Positions 33,698-44,140 of a stretch of DNA of 64,000 nt are shown here, piece by piece. Source of the DNA: Buddleja alternifolia (Eukaryota > Streptophyta > Magnoliopsida > Lamiales > Scrophulariaceae); contig CM033395.1 of NCBI GenBank assembly GCA_019426215.1, positions 16,606,569 through 16,670,568 of the forward strand, given 5' to 3'. The position numbers and the translations under genes were made by a program. The notes under the pieces are model-generated. The model saw only the letters and a list, made by a program, of their open reading frames with translations, searched no databases and had not been told where the DNA came from. Numbering within the stretch: position 1 is the stretch's first letter; the number at the start of each line of letters is the position of its first letter.

Positions 33698-34494
33698 TAC
33701 CATGTAGTTGAAATTTGAAATATTACAGAATAAATGTTTGGAGTAACTGAATAAAAGATTAAAAAATATTTTGGCATGACGAGTTGGAGCCAAATAGATT
33801 GCTTTTTTTTATTGAGAACAAGAAAAATGTTTGAAAAAAATTTGGCCAACCTTTAAGTTTTATATTATTTAAGTGGGTTTTCAATGTTGCTACGAGGTTT
33901 CTTTGGCTAAAATTAATCTACTTCGAAAGAGAATAAATATATTGTTTAATTAATCAAAATCAATTTTGGACGGAAATTAAGGATCAAATGAGTCACTTTT
34001 TTTTTTATAAGGATATGAGTCGCTTAAATATATTGAATACAACTAAAATATGTGCGTGCGAAAAGCCAAGTACTAGTCTTGTCATATCGGGAATAGGAAG
34101 TCATTGCGTATCACTTCATATAGTCCACATTGGCAATGTGATTTGAGCCGATGGGACACTAAGTTTTAATGAAATAGCCGAAGTCCTACATATTTCATAT
34201 TTATAGGATTTGATGGAGACCACACAAGTGCGCCGCCTACCCAACTTAACCTACACCCATGTTCTGGTGCGAGTAATTCTAAGTTAGATCAAGTCCAATG
34301 GTTCTACTGTGAATTCTGTGTTTCTCTCTTACACAAATGTGTGTGGAAAAGATAGACAATAAAACCATCTAACTCGGTCTATCATAGAATTTTTCCTCCG
34401 CTGCAAGTTTTGTCTTAGAAGTTGCTCGACATGTATATATCATTTTATTTGTCAAGTATAATGTACGGAATCTCAGCGTTCTGAATCCATATAA
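33698..34494. other. Intergenic DNA, no gene seen
   Basis: Distal part of duplication copy B, AT-rich, with no supported frame. Confidence 0.5.
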
Positions 34495-34779
34495 GCCCTG
34501 TTTGCAAAAACTTATGCTTTTAAATGTATGCTGAATTTTAAAAAAGTTGCAAAATTAGTTGAAAAGTTTAAATTGAGTTTATTTGCAAAACTTGTTAAAA
34601 AACAGAAAAAAATAGAAGAAGTTCGTAAAAATACCTAAAGACATGCTTCTAATTTCTACTTATTTTCAGTTCTTTTTTCAGATAATCAAAATCAGAAGCA
34701 GTAAAACCAAACAACAAAAAGCAGCTTAAATTCAATAAAAAGCTTAAAGGTTTTTTTAAAAAGTTTTTGCAGACAAGCC
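34495..34779. mobile_element. MITE-like inverted-repeat element (copy 2)
   Basis: About 285 bp with ends GCCCTGTTTGCAAAAACTT and AAGTTTTTGCAGACAAGCC. It is the same family as 20052-20335 but in opposite orientation: the internal AATCAGAAGCAGTAAAACC block here is the complement of the block in copy 1. Confidence 0.65.
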
Positions 34780-34999
34780 TATAGTTGAGCTCGTGGAATA
34801 GGATTCCAAGTCCAATTTTAATGCTTCATTCCTAGTAACAAAAATTGTCTGCAATCAAAAGTGTCAACAATTGTAAGAACCCTTTAACGACGGGGTGTGT
34901 TGATAATTTCATTTCAAATAAATGAGGGAGAATTTTGGTAATTACACAATAAGTGAGGAGAATGTGTGTAATTTTCCCTAATAAGAATTGACAAGTCCT

Positions 35000-35035
<36 letters not shown>

Positions 35036-35241
35036 CCTCTTCATGTCAATAGTGAAAGTTTATTTTAAATTCACTTGCAAATACAAAATACTATTAAAGA
35101 TAATTTTTATTTTAATTACGTCCATTCAAAATGTCACGAGATTATATTCCAACAATTTCTTTTTCTTCGGATAAATCAAACTTCAACATTTCTAGGTGTT
35201 CAAATTTCCAGTATTAGTGTAGCTCAAAATTTACATGTACA
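34780..35241. other. Intergenic DNA with a TIR-like end and an (AT)n tract
   Basis: GTGTAATTTTCCC near 34968-34980 resembles the inverted terminus seen at 19924. An (AT)n run lies at 35004-35032. CATGTACA at 35234-35241 is the left target duplication of the next element. No gene. Confidence 0.45.
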
Positions 35242-35698
35242 CTGGGCAAATCTCATTTTTGGTCTCGTAAGTGGTCCTGAGTACACATTTAGCCCCGCGC
35301 TTTATGAAAGTCTCACATTTAGTCTCATAAGTTATAAAAAATCTCAATGTTGCTCCAAAGTCAATTTTCATCTGTTGACCAACGGTCAACTCCGTTAATC
35401 AACATTTTAACTGACTTTTTTTGGGAGATTTTGTGTTTGAATGACGCGTGATATTCAATAAAAACATCATAATATTGAATATAATTCATGTGTGAATACA
35501 TTTACGCATCAAATTTCCCAGAAAAAATCGGTCAAAATGCTGACTAACGGAGTTGACCGTTAGTCAACTGACGAAAATTGACTTTGGGACCAACATTGAG
35601 ATTTTTTATAACTTATGGGACTAAATGTGAGAGTTTTATAAAGCGGGAGGCTGAATGTGTACTCTGAACCACTTACGGGACCAAAAATGAGATTAACC
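35242..35698. mobile_element. Foldback element with long inverted repeats (Mutator-type)
   Basis: 457 bp. The left arm (CTGGGCAAATCTCATTTTTG, then GTCTCGTAAGTGG...) and the right arm (...CCACTTACGGGACCAAAAAT, then GAGATTAACCC) are complementary for roughly 170 bp each, leaving a short centre. The flanks carry CATGTACA (35234-35241 and 35699-35706), or 8 of 9 bases if extended one position. Long arms and an 8-9-bp duplication suggest a Mutator-like MITE. It lies about 200 bp downstream of the BDP1 stop codon. Confidence 0.8.
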
Positions 35699-35899
35699 CA
35701 TGTACAATGAAGTTGAAGTTCAGATAGTAACCAACTCTTTGGTTCCTATTTATCAGTTACAACCCAAACACAATAAAGGCGATGATTGAACATCTAGCAA
35801 TCATGGGCAAAGCTTCGACAATGATTTTTTTTTCACGTAAAATAATTTCATTATATTAAAAGTTTTACCCAAAAAAATATTATAGAGAGGTGTTAATAT

Positions 35900-38800
35900 T
35901 CAGGCATCGCTCTTATAATGGCTCCAAATGAATAAATCATCTTCGACCTCATCTGATTTCGAAGGGCTTCCAACTTCAACAGTATCATTTGCTACATCCT
36001 CATTCTCTACTTCCTCAACACGCTCATCTTTTGATTCTTCATCCTTCATGATGCATACCAAGCCATCAGCAGATGTAATTAAAATTAAAATGATAAGAAA
36101 TCAGTGATCATAATAGCAAAGTGGTAATTAATACTAAATTTAGAAATTTGGAAAAAATGGAGAAAGTCAATACATCATCAGCATGTGAAGTCCCTTCCTC
36201 ATCCTCTTCATTGCCTGTCAAATCTGAGTCTTTCTCAGCATTCTGTTTTTCTTCAGCAGCCATTTTCTGTAAGCGCTCGATCACCGTTTGGAAATGGGAA
36301 TGATCTGAAAAATGTATAATGCGAAATATTTAAACAGACAACCAATTCCAGCAAGTTTAAGTGGTTAATTTGCCTAAATAATTAAGAAGATATCTCTTCT
36401 TCCAGAAAACATTTCTACTCTTCTCTCATAGATAATACTCCCTCGATAATATTTTTGGCTCCCATTTAGTCTAGAGCTAAAAAGGTAAAACATTTCTCTA
36501 ATTTCCCACTTTAGGATAAAGTCTCATATTAGGAAATGAAGTCTTATTTTCGAGGAATGAGGAGCCATACATTTGGGACAGAAAGAGAAATTTGGATGCA
36601 AGTCTACCTTTTGTACGGTTAGTCAAAGCTTCACGAAGCCTCAATGGATGCTGCCGTTCTTCTTTTTTGTATTTCAGCTTTACTTGGCGGCGGGTACGAC
36701 CAGGGAAAAGCTGTTGTATCATAGAAAGGTCTGTTCCAAACTGCCGGATAGCCTTACATAATAAAAATAGGCACAAACAGAAATTAAGACTCGACGAGGT
36801 GTTCATTATAAAACAAGATTTCTCAAAGATGATTGAGAATAATTTCCCAAAATAAGGGGCTATTCCAGAATCAGGTTACAAACAAAAACAGAAAACATTT
36901 GCTTTCTTTCTGTTCATCACCAATCATTGTGAAAATCAAAAACTGATTTGCGCAGGGCTAATTCAAATATGCATAAGCACCAGAAGATATACCTCATAGA
37001 ACACTTCTGTGTCCTGTTTAGACCATCTTGCAATGGGTGTTTTGTCCATGTAAGTTTGATAATTGAAGTAGATGGTACTATCTTCAACCATAGGAGTTTC
37101 TCCATCATTATATTCCCTGTCTTGTTCCGAAGCTAAGTTCTCATCTTGATTGTAGGGGTCTGAACGATTAACCTTACTGCACAACACAAATGATAACAAG
37201 AACCAGAAATCATTCATCATTGACAAAATATGCAATTGACCCCTTATATAGTGTTTTGAATATTCAGAAACAAATCTAGGAGAAAAACAATTTCACATGA
37301 AAAGGAAGAGAGAATATATTTCAAGAGCATGCTAGAGTACAGGAGTAGCTTGATATGCTAAAAGAACAAGCAAATACAAGACAACAGCATCTTATTGGAC
37401 ATAATAAGACAATTTCAGTACGACAGCAAAGGGACTTCAAGCGTCAAAAACTAGAGTAATAATTTCTTCGACGAGGGAAAATGAAAATACTAGAGTATGT
37501 CCAAATTCAGCTCTATTTTCTTTTCTACTAACATATAAATAAAAGTTCTGATAGATCAACAGTAGAGTTTAGTATAACATACAAGCTAAAATGCTACTCA
37601 AGACATACCTGATTCTCTATTATTAGGTTGGTTCATGAATGTGATATTCTTACCTTTGTGTCGTTGCTGGAGCTCCTGCAGCTGCCTCTTCTTTTTTCTG
37701 CATAATCACAATGCAGAAATTAATACATAATAATCTATTACTTATATCCGAGAAATACTCGAGATTTTCCCATCAAAATTCTGATTTACACTACACACAA
37801 CTGATTATACATCAATCAGTGGTGGTGAGCTCCAGGCTTATAAATAAACCAAAGTCTGATGTATAATTTACATACCGTTTGTCGCTCCTTGTGCTCTGCA
37901 AGTAGAATTAAATCTCTAAGAGGCACCTTTTGATAGTCAATCTCATCTTCAGGAGTTTCAAGCAAAACCTTGTCCACTATATTGTAAAGGCTTCTAGTCA
38001 GTGACTCGATAAATTAATTATGAAGCAAAATACACTGCAACTATGAACTCTTAAAACATCACCAATACCTCGTCTTCTCCGAGTAGAATGAGAGAACTTT
38101 TTAAGCTTTGCATCTGCATCCTGATCTGATGCTTCCTTGGCCTTCTTCTGTTTTTTGGCTGGTTTTTCTTTATCATCATCAGCTTTTTTAGACTTTCTCT
38201 TCACCTTTTTAGTTTTTGATTCACTTTCCACTTGGAATTCCTCATTATTAGAATTTTCATCCTCTAAAGCAGAACCTGTAGGATATTCCTCATAGGAATC
38301 CCCACTAGCAAGGACTTCATCCTCAGGCTCATCTACTAACTCACATAAGTTTGCTTTGCCTTTACGTGGCCGTAATGATCTACCAGTTTCATTCTCGTGG
38401 CTGGATGCCGAAGCCTTCTGCTGATGTATAGAAGGGTCTGATGCAGTATGAGATACACTCGGTCCAGCCTTTGCCCGTCTTGAAGACTAGTAAGCATAGA
38501 ATAGTATTCATATTATATTTAGAAGTGGACCATAAACCTTAACACTCTATATTTGGTTCAAGGATTGAGACGGGGAAAGGTAACTGCCGAAAATCTATGT
38601 TTGTTAGGAAAATCATGAATTGGCGAAGATTGGGTTTCCCCCCAAAATTTTGTACAGAAAACTGAGAGCATGCGGGTTAAAAAGCATTTCCCACTCTGCA
38701 TGCCTCTGTGTCCATTGTCAATGGCCAACCACTTCCCAACCTCACTCCTTGCCCCAAACCCGCCCCGCTCCCAACCCACCCATCACAACCTCTTCCCTCC

Positions 38801-41096
38801 CACTGCCACAATCAAGAAAGTACTTATTCAACAGAGAATCCATAGCTCCTCATTATTTATGCAATTCTGCTTATTCTTCAGATTAGTGATAACAACCAGT
38901 TTAGCTTTAATTTTACAACATGACGAGGTAATCTCTTCCAGCTGAGCATTTCTTCAAATAACTCAAGAACAAATTACATAATACTTGATGATGAGAAACA
39001 CAGAATGCAAAAGACCACCACCGCTGATTGGGGATTTTCTTCATTGATTTTCCTAAGCAACCAAACAATTATGGGAATTTTGGATTTCTTAGATTTATTT
39101 TCTTTTCCCTTAGAATTTTCTTTTCCTCACCAAATCCTAAAACCAAACAAAGCGCTAGTGCTTCCCCAACAACAAAAGAACCAAAATTGTTTTCCCTAGT
39201 ATTTTCTTTCTTTTACCTCACCAAAATCCTTATCTCAAAAAAAAAAAAAAAAAACCGTAAATATCTGTGGTTAGAAGAAACATATATAATTATCAAAGTG
39301 TATCACATAAATAGCTTACAAGTTTTGCAGGAATTTCAGGCACACTCTCCAGATGGATGCCTGAATCCAACTGAGTCATCTCCATGAGATTTGCAGACTC
39401 TTCATTTAAAGGAAGTTCAGAGGTCTCTTTAGTGGGCAAGCTATGAGTGAGTCCTAGGTCTGAAATATCAAGAACCTCATTATGTTGAATATGAATTGAA
39501 TCCTTCTCTGTGAATTTATTTTTAGGTGGAACCGACTGTGAACCAAGCGAGTAGGAAACAGACTCTCTGCCTTCACATATATCTTCTTGCAGTTGTATCT
39601 TTGGTTTTGGCTTAAATTTTCCGGTTCTCTGTCCTGGACAATAAGGACTACCTCAATATTTTAACGTTTGAAATACAAATAAAGTCCATAAACAATAAAA
39701 TTCAACATACCAGATTTAGCAGTCAACTCCGATATACCTATAGAGTCTATGACATCCATTTCCTACAATTTAGCAATTTAGACCCACAAATATTCATGTC
39801 AATAGTTGAGAAAGAGCCAGAAACTAGAAATATACATCCTTACCTCTCCTCCCAGTCCTCTATTATCCAAATGACCATATCCATCACTAATTGAAATGAT
39901 AGGATCACCAGCAGTTAAAGGATCCAAGTCAGCTGACTGTTCTGGACTAGCAAGCCCTCCTTCTGCATTCTCAGGGTTGGAGGAGGCATTAAGAGATGTT
40001 GCCTCGGAAGGACGCACAGTGCCTTATGTAACAGCATTCAAAACAATTGGTGTTAAGTTGTCTGATTGATAAGAAAATATATATATATATATATATACAT
40101 ATTTAATTAGTTCAGTTCATCAAGTTCCAATTCATTAAATTTTGTGCAAACTGCAATAAATAAATTAAGTAATTGCATATTCAGATCATTTCTTCTTAAG
40201 AAACCAGAATTCCGTGCCTCGAAACAGGGTTACAACTAGTTAACCATTAAGGTGATTCGAAGGCAATCACTAAAGAAATAGTGGAAAAAAGGAATTTTTT
40301 TCTCACCCATATCAGTAGTAGGATGAGGAAGACAATCATCAAGAGCTTCCGACCCAATAAATATTTCAGCATTCTGAAAATAAGGAAAGAATATACATCA
40401 GCAAACTAAAACAACGAAAAGGAAAGAGAAATACAGTACTGACCTCTCCTCCTGATTTTTCTATAGAAGCATGCCCGCCTCCATTGTCGTTGGGCACCAC
40501 ATCTGAACCTGAAAACAAATTTACTCCTGCCTTAGCAGTGTCATAAGTAGGATCATTTTCACACAACAGACTCACTGATTCTGAACTCCATTAATTATAT
40601 GTATGGACACCAAATAATTTTTAAGACCACAATAACCAAATACAGGAACCGACAAGAATTTAAGGTCTATTTATTCTTATAATAATGATACTGTAAAGAT
40701 GCAGAATTCTTGGTTATTCTTGTAAAACACACAATTCTGGTTAGATGAACAAATTAGGCTGCACTAGATCAAGGAAATACTAACTGTGTTCTGATGGTTT
40801 TGTAGTCCTGACAGGCTCGCTTAATTCACTCTTTGCAGTATCAATGGTTTGAACTGCTTGTGTGGAAGAAACTGAAGTTGCTGCTAAGTCCTTTTTTGAT
40901 GGTCGGAATTTTGCCTTTGGCTGGAACTTGCCCACTGGCCGAGCTGCAAAAGCATGGAAGTTTATGGGTATGCTTTAATTATAAATGACAGATTAGCCAC
41001 ATCTGGAAACATGATAACAACAAAGCTCCAGATTTTACCATTCTTCACTGCTTCATCAGCAAAAATATCATCCAATGGATCCAAATCAATGCCCAT
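35900..41096 (-). CDS. BDP1: TFIIIB component B'' (BDP1), 14 coding exons
   Basis: Subunit of TFIIIB, which places RNA polymerase III at tRNA and 5S genes. Coding exons (minus, first to last): 41096-41039, 40943-40785, 40580-40444, 40373-40307, 40022-39844, 39762-39711, 39633-39320, 38486-38069, 37976-37876, 37697-37654, 37176-36993, 36752-36608, 36304-36174, 36043-35900. All introns are GT-AG, phases agree, and the sum is 2133 nt (710 aa). The SANT/Myb domain (about 561-605) spans two exons: WSKQDTEVFYE, then AIRQFGTDLSMIQQLFPGRT and QVKLKYKKEER. The preceding VLLETPEDEIDYQKVP segment is also typical of B''. GKFxPKxK motifs occur in exons 2 and 7; exon 8 ends in a Lys-rich, NLS-like stretch and the C-terminus is acidic. 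The last acceptor is the weakest call. Confidence 0.93.
36437..36588. mobile_element. Stowaway-like MITE in a BDP1 intron
   Basis: Left CTCCCTCGATAATATTTTTG and right ATTTGGGACAGAAAGAG form an imperfect inverted pair. GGCTCC / GGAGCC words sit just inside both ends. CTCCCTC with TTTGGGAC is the usual Stowaway terminus, and TA precedes the left end. About 150 bp, in the intron between the SANT exon and the next coding exon. Confidence 0.5.
38487..39319 (-). other. Intron of BDP1 (833 bp), no element identified
   Basis: Open frames on the plus strand here (38620-38945, 39005-39387) lie wholly within the intron, start in C-rich low-complexity sequence and show no domain, so they are not genes. 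An A-run of about 15 is at 39238-39253. Confidence 0.6.
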
Positions 41097-41923
41097 TGCA
41101 GATTACCTGAATCAAAACAATAATTTTAGTTGTTAGGCAGACGAAAAATTGAATTTCTATGACCACTAGATAATACAAATTAGAATCTTAACAATTTCAC
41201 GTTGAAAAACTAGAAAGCAAGTTTCCGAGTTATTCGGAAAAAAATGGCACTTACACATACATATTATGTTATATTTATGTAGAATAAAAAGTAAATCTGA
41301 CAGAGGACAAATATACATTCACCTTACATGCTATTACTAAAGTCGTTCTCAAACAATGCAAAACGATGTAAAGTTTACGAGTTTGCAATGCCAGAATTTG
41401 AGTTCAAAATTAATGTCATGCTTGCTTTATGCCTTCCTCAAGTTTGCAATACCTGCTAACATACGCAATGCCCTAAAAAAATTAAATTTAGGCATGAACC
41501 CTTTCTTCACTTGCATTAGAACAACCTAATGATACACTTTCCCAATGTCATGAATTTATGTTAATATACCAAGACATTTCAAGAAAATAATTAGTGAGCA
41601 AGACCAAAACTAGCCATCTTTACCGAAATCCAAATAATAAATATGAACACAATCCTTTCTTCTTGATAGAGATGCTTCTTCTCTTTCACTTCCGACTTAG
41701 AATTTCAAACAAACATCTACCCAATATTAAAGTCATAAAATCACTGAATAGAAGACCACACGGAATAGGAATAAACTATAGGCTGAAGCAAATATAGGTT
41801 TTCCGAAGCAATTTTGTTTGGTTATAATGAATTAAAAATATGCTGAAATGGGAAAAGTTTGCATTGTTGAACGCTTAAGATTGCAGAAATGAACAGATAA
41901 ACAGCTTCAAGTATGTGTATATA

Positions 41924-41970
41924 CTAGTTAAGGGGCACCGCGCAATGCGCGGTGCTGGTGCCCGGTACAA
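41924..41970 (-). mobile_element. Helitron 3' terminus
   Basis: The minus strand reads GCACCGCGCATTGCGCGGTG, then CCCCTTAA and CTAG, with T as the next base. A GC-rich 9-bp hairpin about 8 nt before CTRR followed by T is the Helitron 3' signature. The 5' TC end should lie to the right (higher coordinates) within the BDP1 intron; I could not fix it. No Rep/helicase coding sequence is present, so this is non-autonomous. Confidence 0.75.
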
Positions 41971-43358
41971 TTCATTCTTATGCTCGTGATATAATTTCAA
42001 TGGTAAAATATTATTCATGTGTTTAAATCAAACGAAGTTGGAGTCATTCAAGATTATTATAGAACTTATAGAAGTAGTTTAAATTTCAAACATACTCAGT
42101 ACTTTCTAATGACAATATCTAACAACCTGTAATCTTTCTCAAATCGAAAGAATGGCGAATCATAGACAATGAATTGAGGTCATGGACATGTATGTTCAAA
42201 TCATACACCAAAAGGTGAACCTATTTATGGTAAAACTACATTCATTGTCTTCAACTATACATCAACTGTACAATATTTCATAAAGTCCAGTCTATAGTAG
42301 CATATCTAGTTTACAAAAACAACATGTAGCTTAATGAGCAACTTTAGATTGAGATAACTTCCAGTAGTCGAATGAAACACTTTTTGTTTCATTTCTTTCT
42401 AAACACCAAAAACTTTCACCTTTTCAAGACCCGATTTGTCCATAGCTCTCCTACTAAAACCACAAACACCAAGCTAACTAAGTTGCTCCAAGACAAAGGT
42501 ATATGATCAAACATAAGATAAAACAGAAATTGCTAAATACCAAAAACTATATACAGAAAAACCTAAAAAAAAAAAAAATTGACAAATGAAATTTGTTTCA
42601 CAAAAAAGCAAGCTGAATTTTCTTAAAATTCGCGAAACACAAGGTAAACAAACGTGAGATAAGCGTAAAGCAGAAATCAAATTATAACTGGAACTGAATT
42701 CCACGATAATCTGTATAGTCCGAAAGATGTAGTCTTGTCAGATGAATGCGAAGCATCGAGGGAAATATGGATAAATAAAAAGAAATGACAAACCTCGGAG
42801 CTAAAAAAGAGCAAGCAAAAAGTTGTACGTAGCCAAGTGCGAACCTTTAGAATCCTGCATATTAAAAATTGAACAATTATTGAAACACAGTAGAGTGCAA
42901 ATTATAGAGACAAAGTAACGTAAGAGACTGATCTTGCTATCAATGCATAACCATATCAAAATAAAATGCTAAATATGCATTCTAAGGGCTCGTCTTCTTT
43001 AAGTTTATGTTGGAAATCGACAATCCTCAATCAAATGCTGATCAACTTGTTGATTAATGCTAAAATCCTACATGTTTCAAGATCCCTTCTCGAAATAATT
43101 TAGCTTTCAAATTAGGAAATAAATCACTCCAGTTCAGGGATAAATTGGATTTAGAAATGAGATAACAGACTCTCTTCTGCAAAGATAACATATACATTTC
43201 ATAATCGAAAAAATTCAATCAGATAACAAGCTGTATGAGTCCCCAAGCCCATTCACCAAAATGGAAATTTTTCATCCTAGTAGATAGAAACTTAGTCTGT
43301 GTACATTACAATAGTTCTCAACAGTCTCTTAAATACTATGAAAAATGGTACTTGCACA

Positions 43359-44140
43359 TAGGGCTGTTCAAAAAAACCGAGAATTCGGTTAACCGCCCGA
43401 ACCGGACCGAAAACCGAAAATTCGGTTCGAACCGAAACCGAACCGAAAATTTCGGTTCGGTTTTCGGTTCGGTTTCGGTTTTAAGGTTCGGTTAACCGAA
43501 CCGAACCGAAAACCGAATTGTTTTTTTTATTTTTTTAATATATTTTATTACATATTATTATAATATATATGTTATATAATATGTTATTACTTATTAACAT
43601 TTCAGAATTCAGCCCAAATCATCTTCTCAACTCTCTGACACTCTCTCTGCCCGACGCCCGTCTGCCCAATCTTCAACCTTCAACTCTCAGAATTTTAGTG
43701 AAGTATTATTATTGTTTTGTATTTATTTTTGTTCTTGTGTGGGAGTGTTTTATGGGGAGCTGCCGGATGGAGCTTCATATTTAAAACAAATTTTAAAAAG
43801 ATTAAATCTTAAATTTGTTTGAAGTAAATACACGAACTGATACTAAATACACAAACATTGACAGCTTTTACCATGCTCGAGTAAACACACAAACATTGAC
43901 AACTACATTCTTTGATGTGTTACAGAATTTCGGTTAAAACCGAATTTTAAGAACCAAAAACCGAAAATTCTTAAAAAAACCAAATTTTTCTTCTTTTTTT
44001 TAATTTTTTTAGCTAAATTCGGTTAACCGAGAACCGAACCGAACCGAATTTTTTCGGTTTGCATTTTCGGCAAACCGAATTCTCGGTTAACCGAATTTTC
44101 GGTTCGGTTTTCAACCGAACCGAACCGATGCACAGCCCTA
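43359..44140. mobile_element. hAT-type non-autonomous element in BDP1 intron 1
   Basis: 782 bp with ends TAGGGCTGTTC and TGCACAGCCCTA and a perfect 8-bp target duplication CTTGCACA (43351-43358, 44141-44148). Both subterminal regions are dense in AACCGAA / TTCGGTT words, probable transposase-binding repeats. No transposase. The duplication length and AGGGCTG terminus place it in hAT. Confidence 0.9.

Larger units (their letters stand above)
31990..34440. repeat. Segmental duplication, copy B
   Basis: Matches copy A in gene, promoter, 3' flank and a distal block (TTGGCAATGTGATTTGAGCC near 34131). It carries a CACTA-type MITE that copy A lacks. Confidence 0.7.

Noticed and set aside
36121..36855. 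Plus-strand frames overlapping BDP1 exons
   Set aside because: Antisense shadows of the SANT-domain exons and neighbouring intron.
38620..39387. Several plus-strand frames of 64-119 codons
   Set aside because: They lie inside a BDP1 intron, have low-complexity C- or T-rich composition and no domain.
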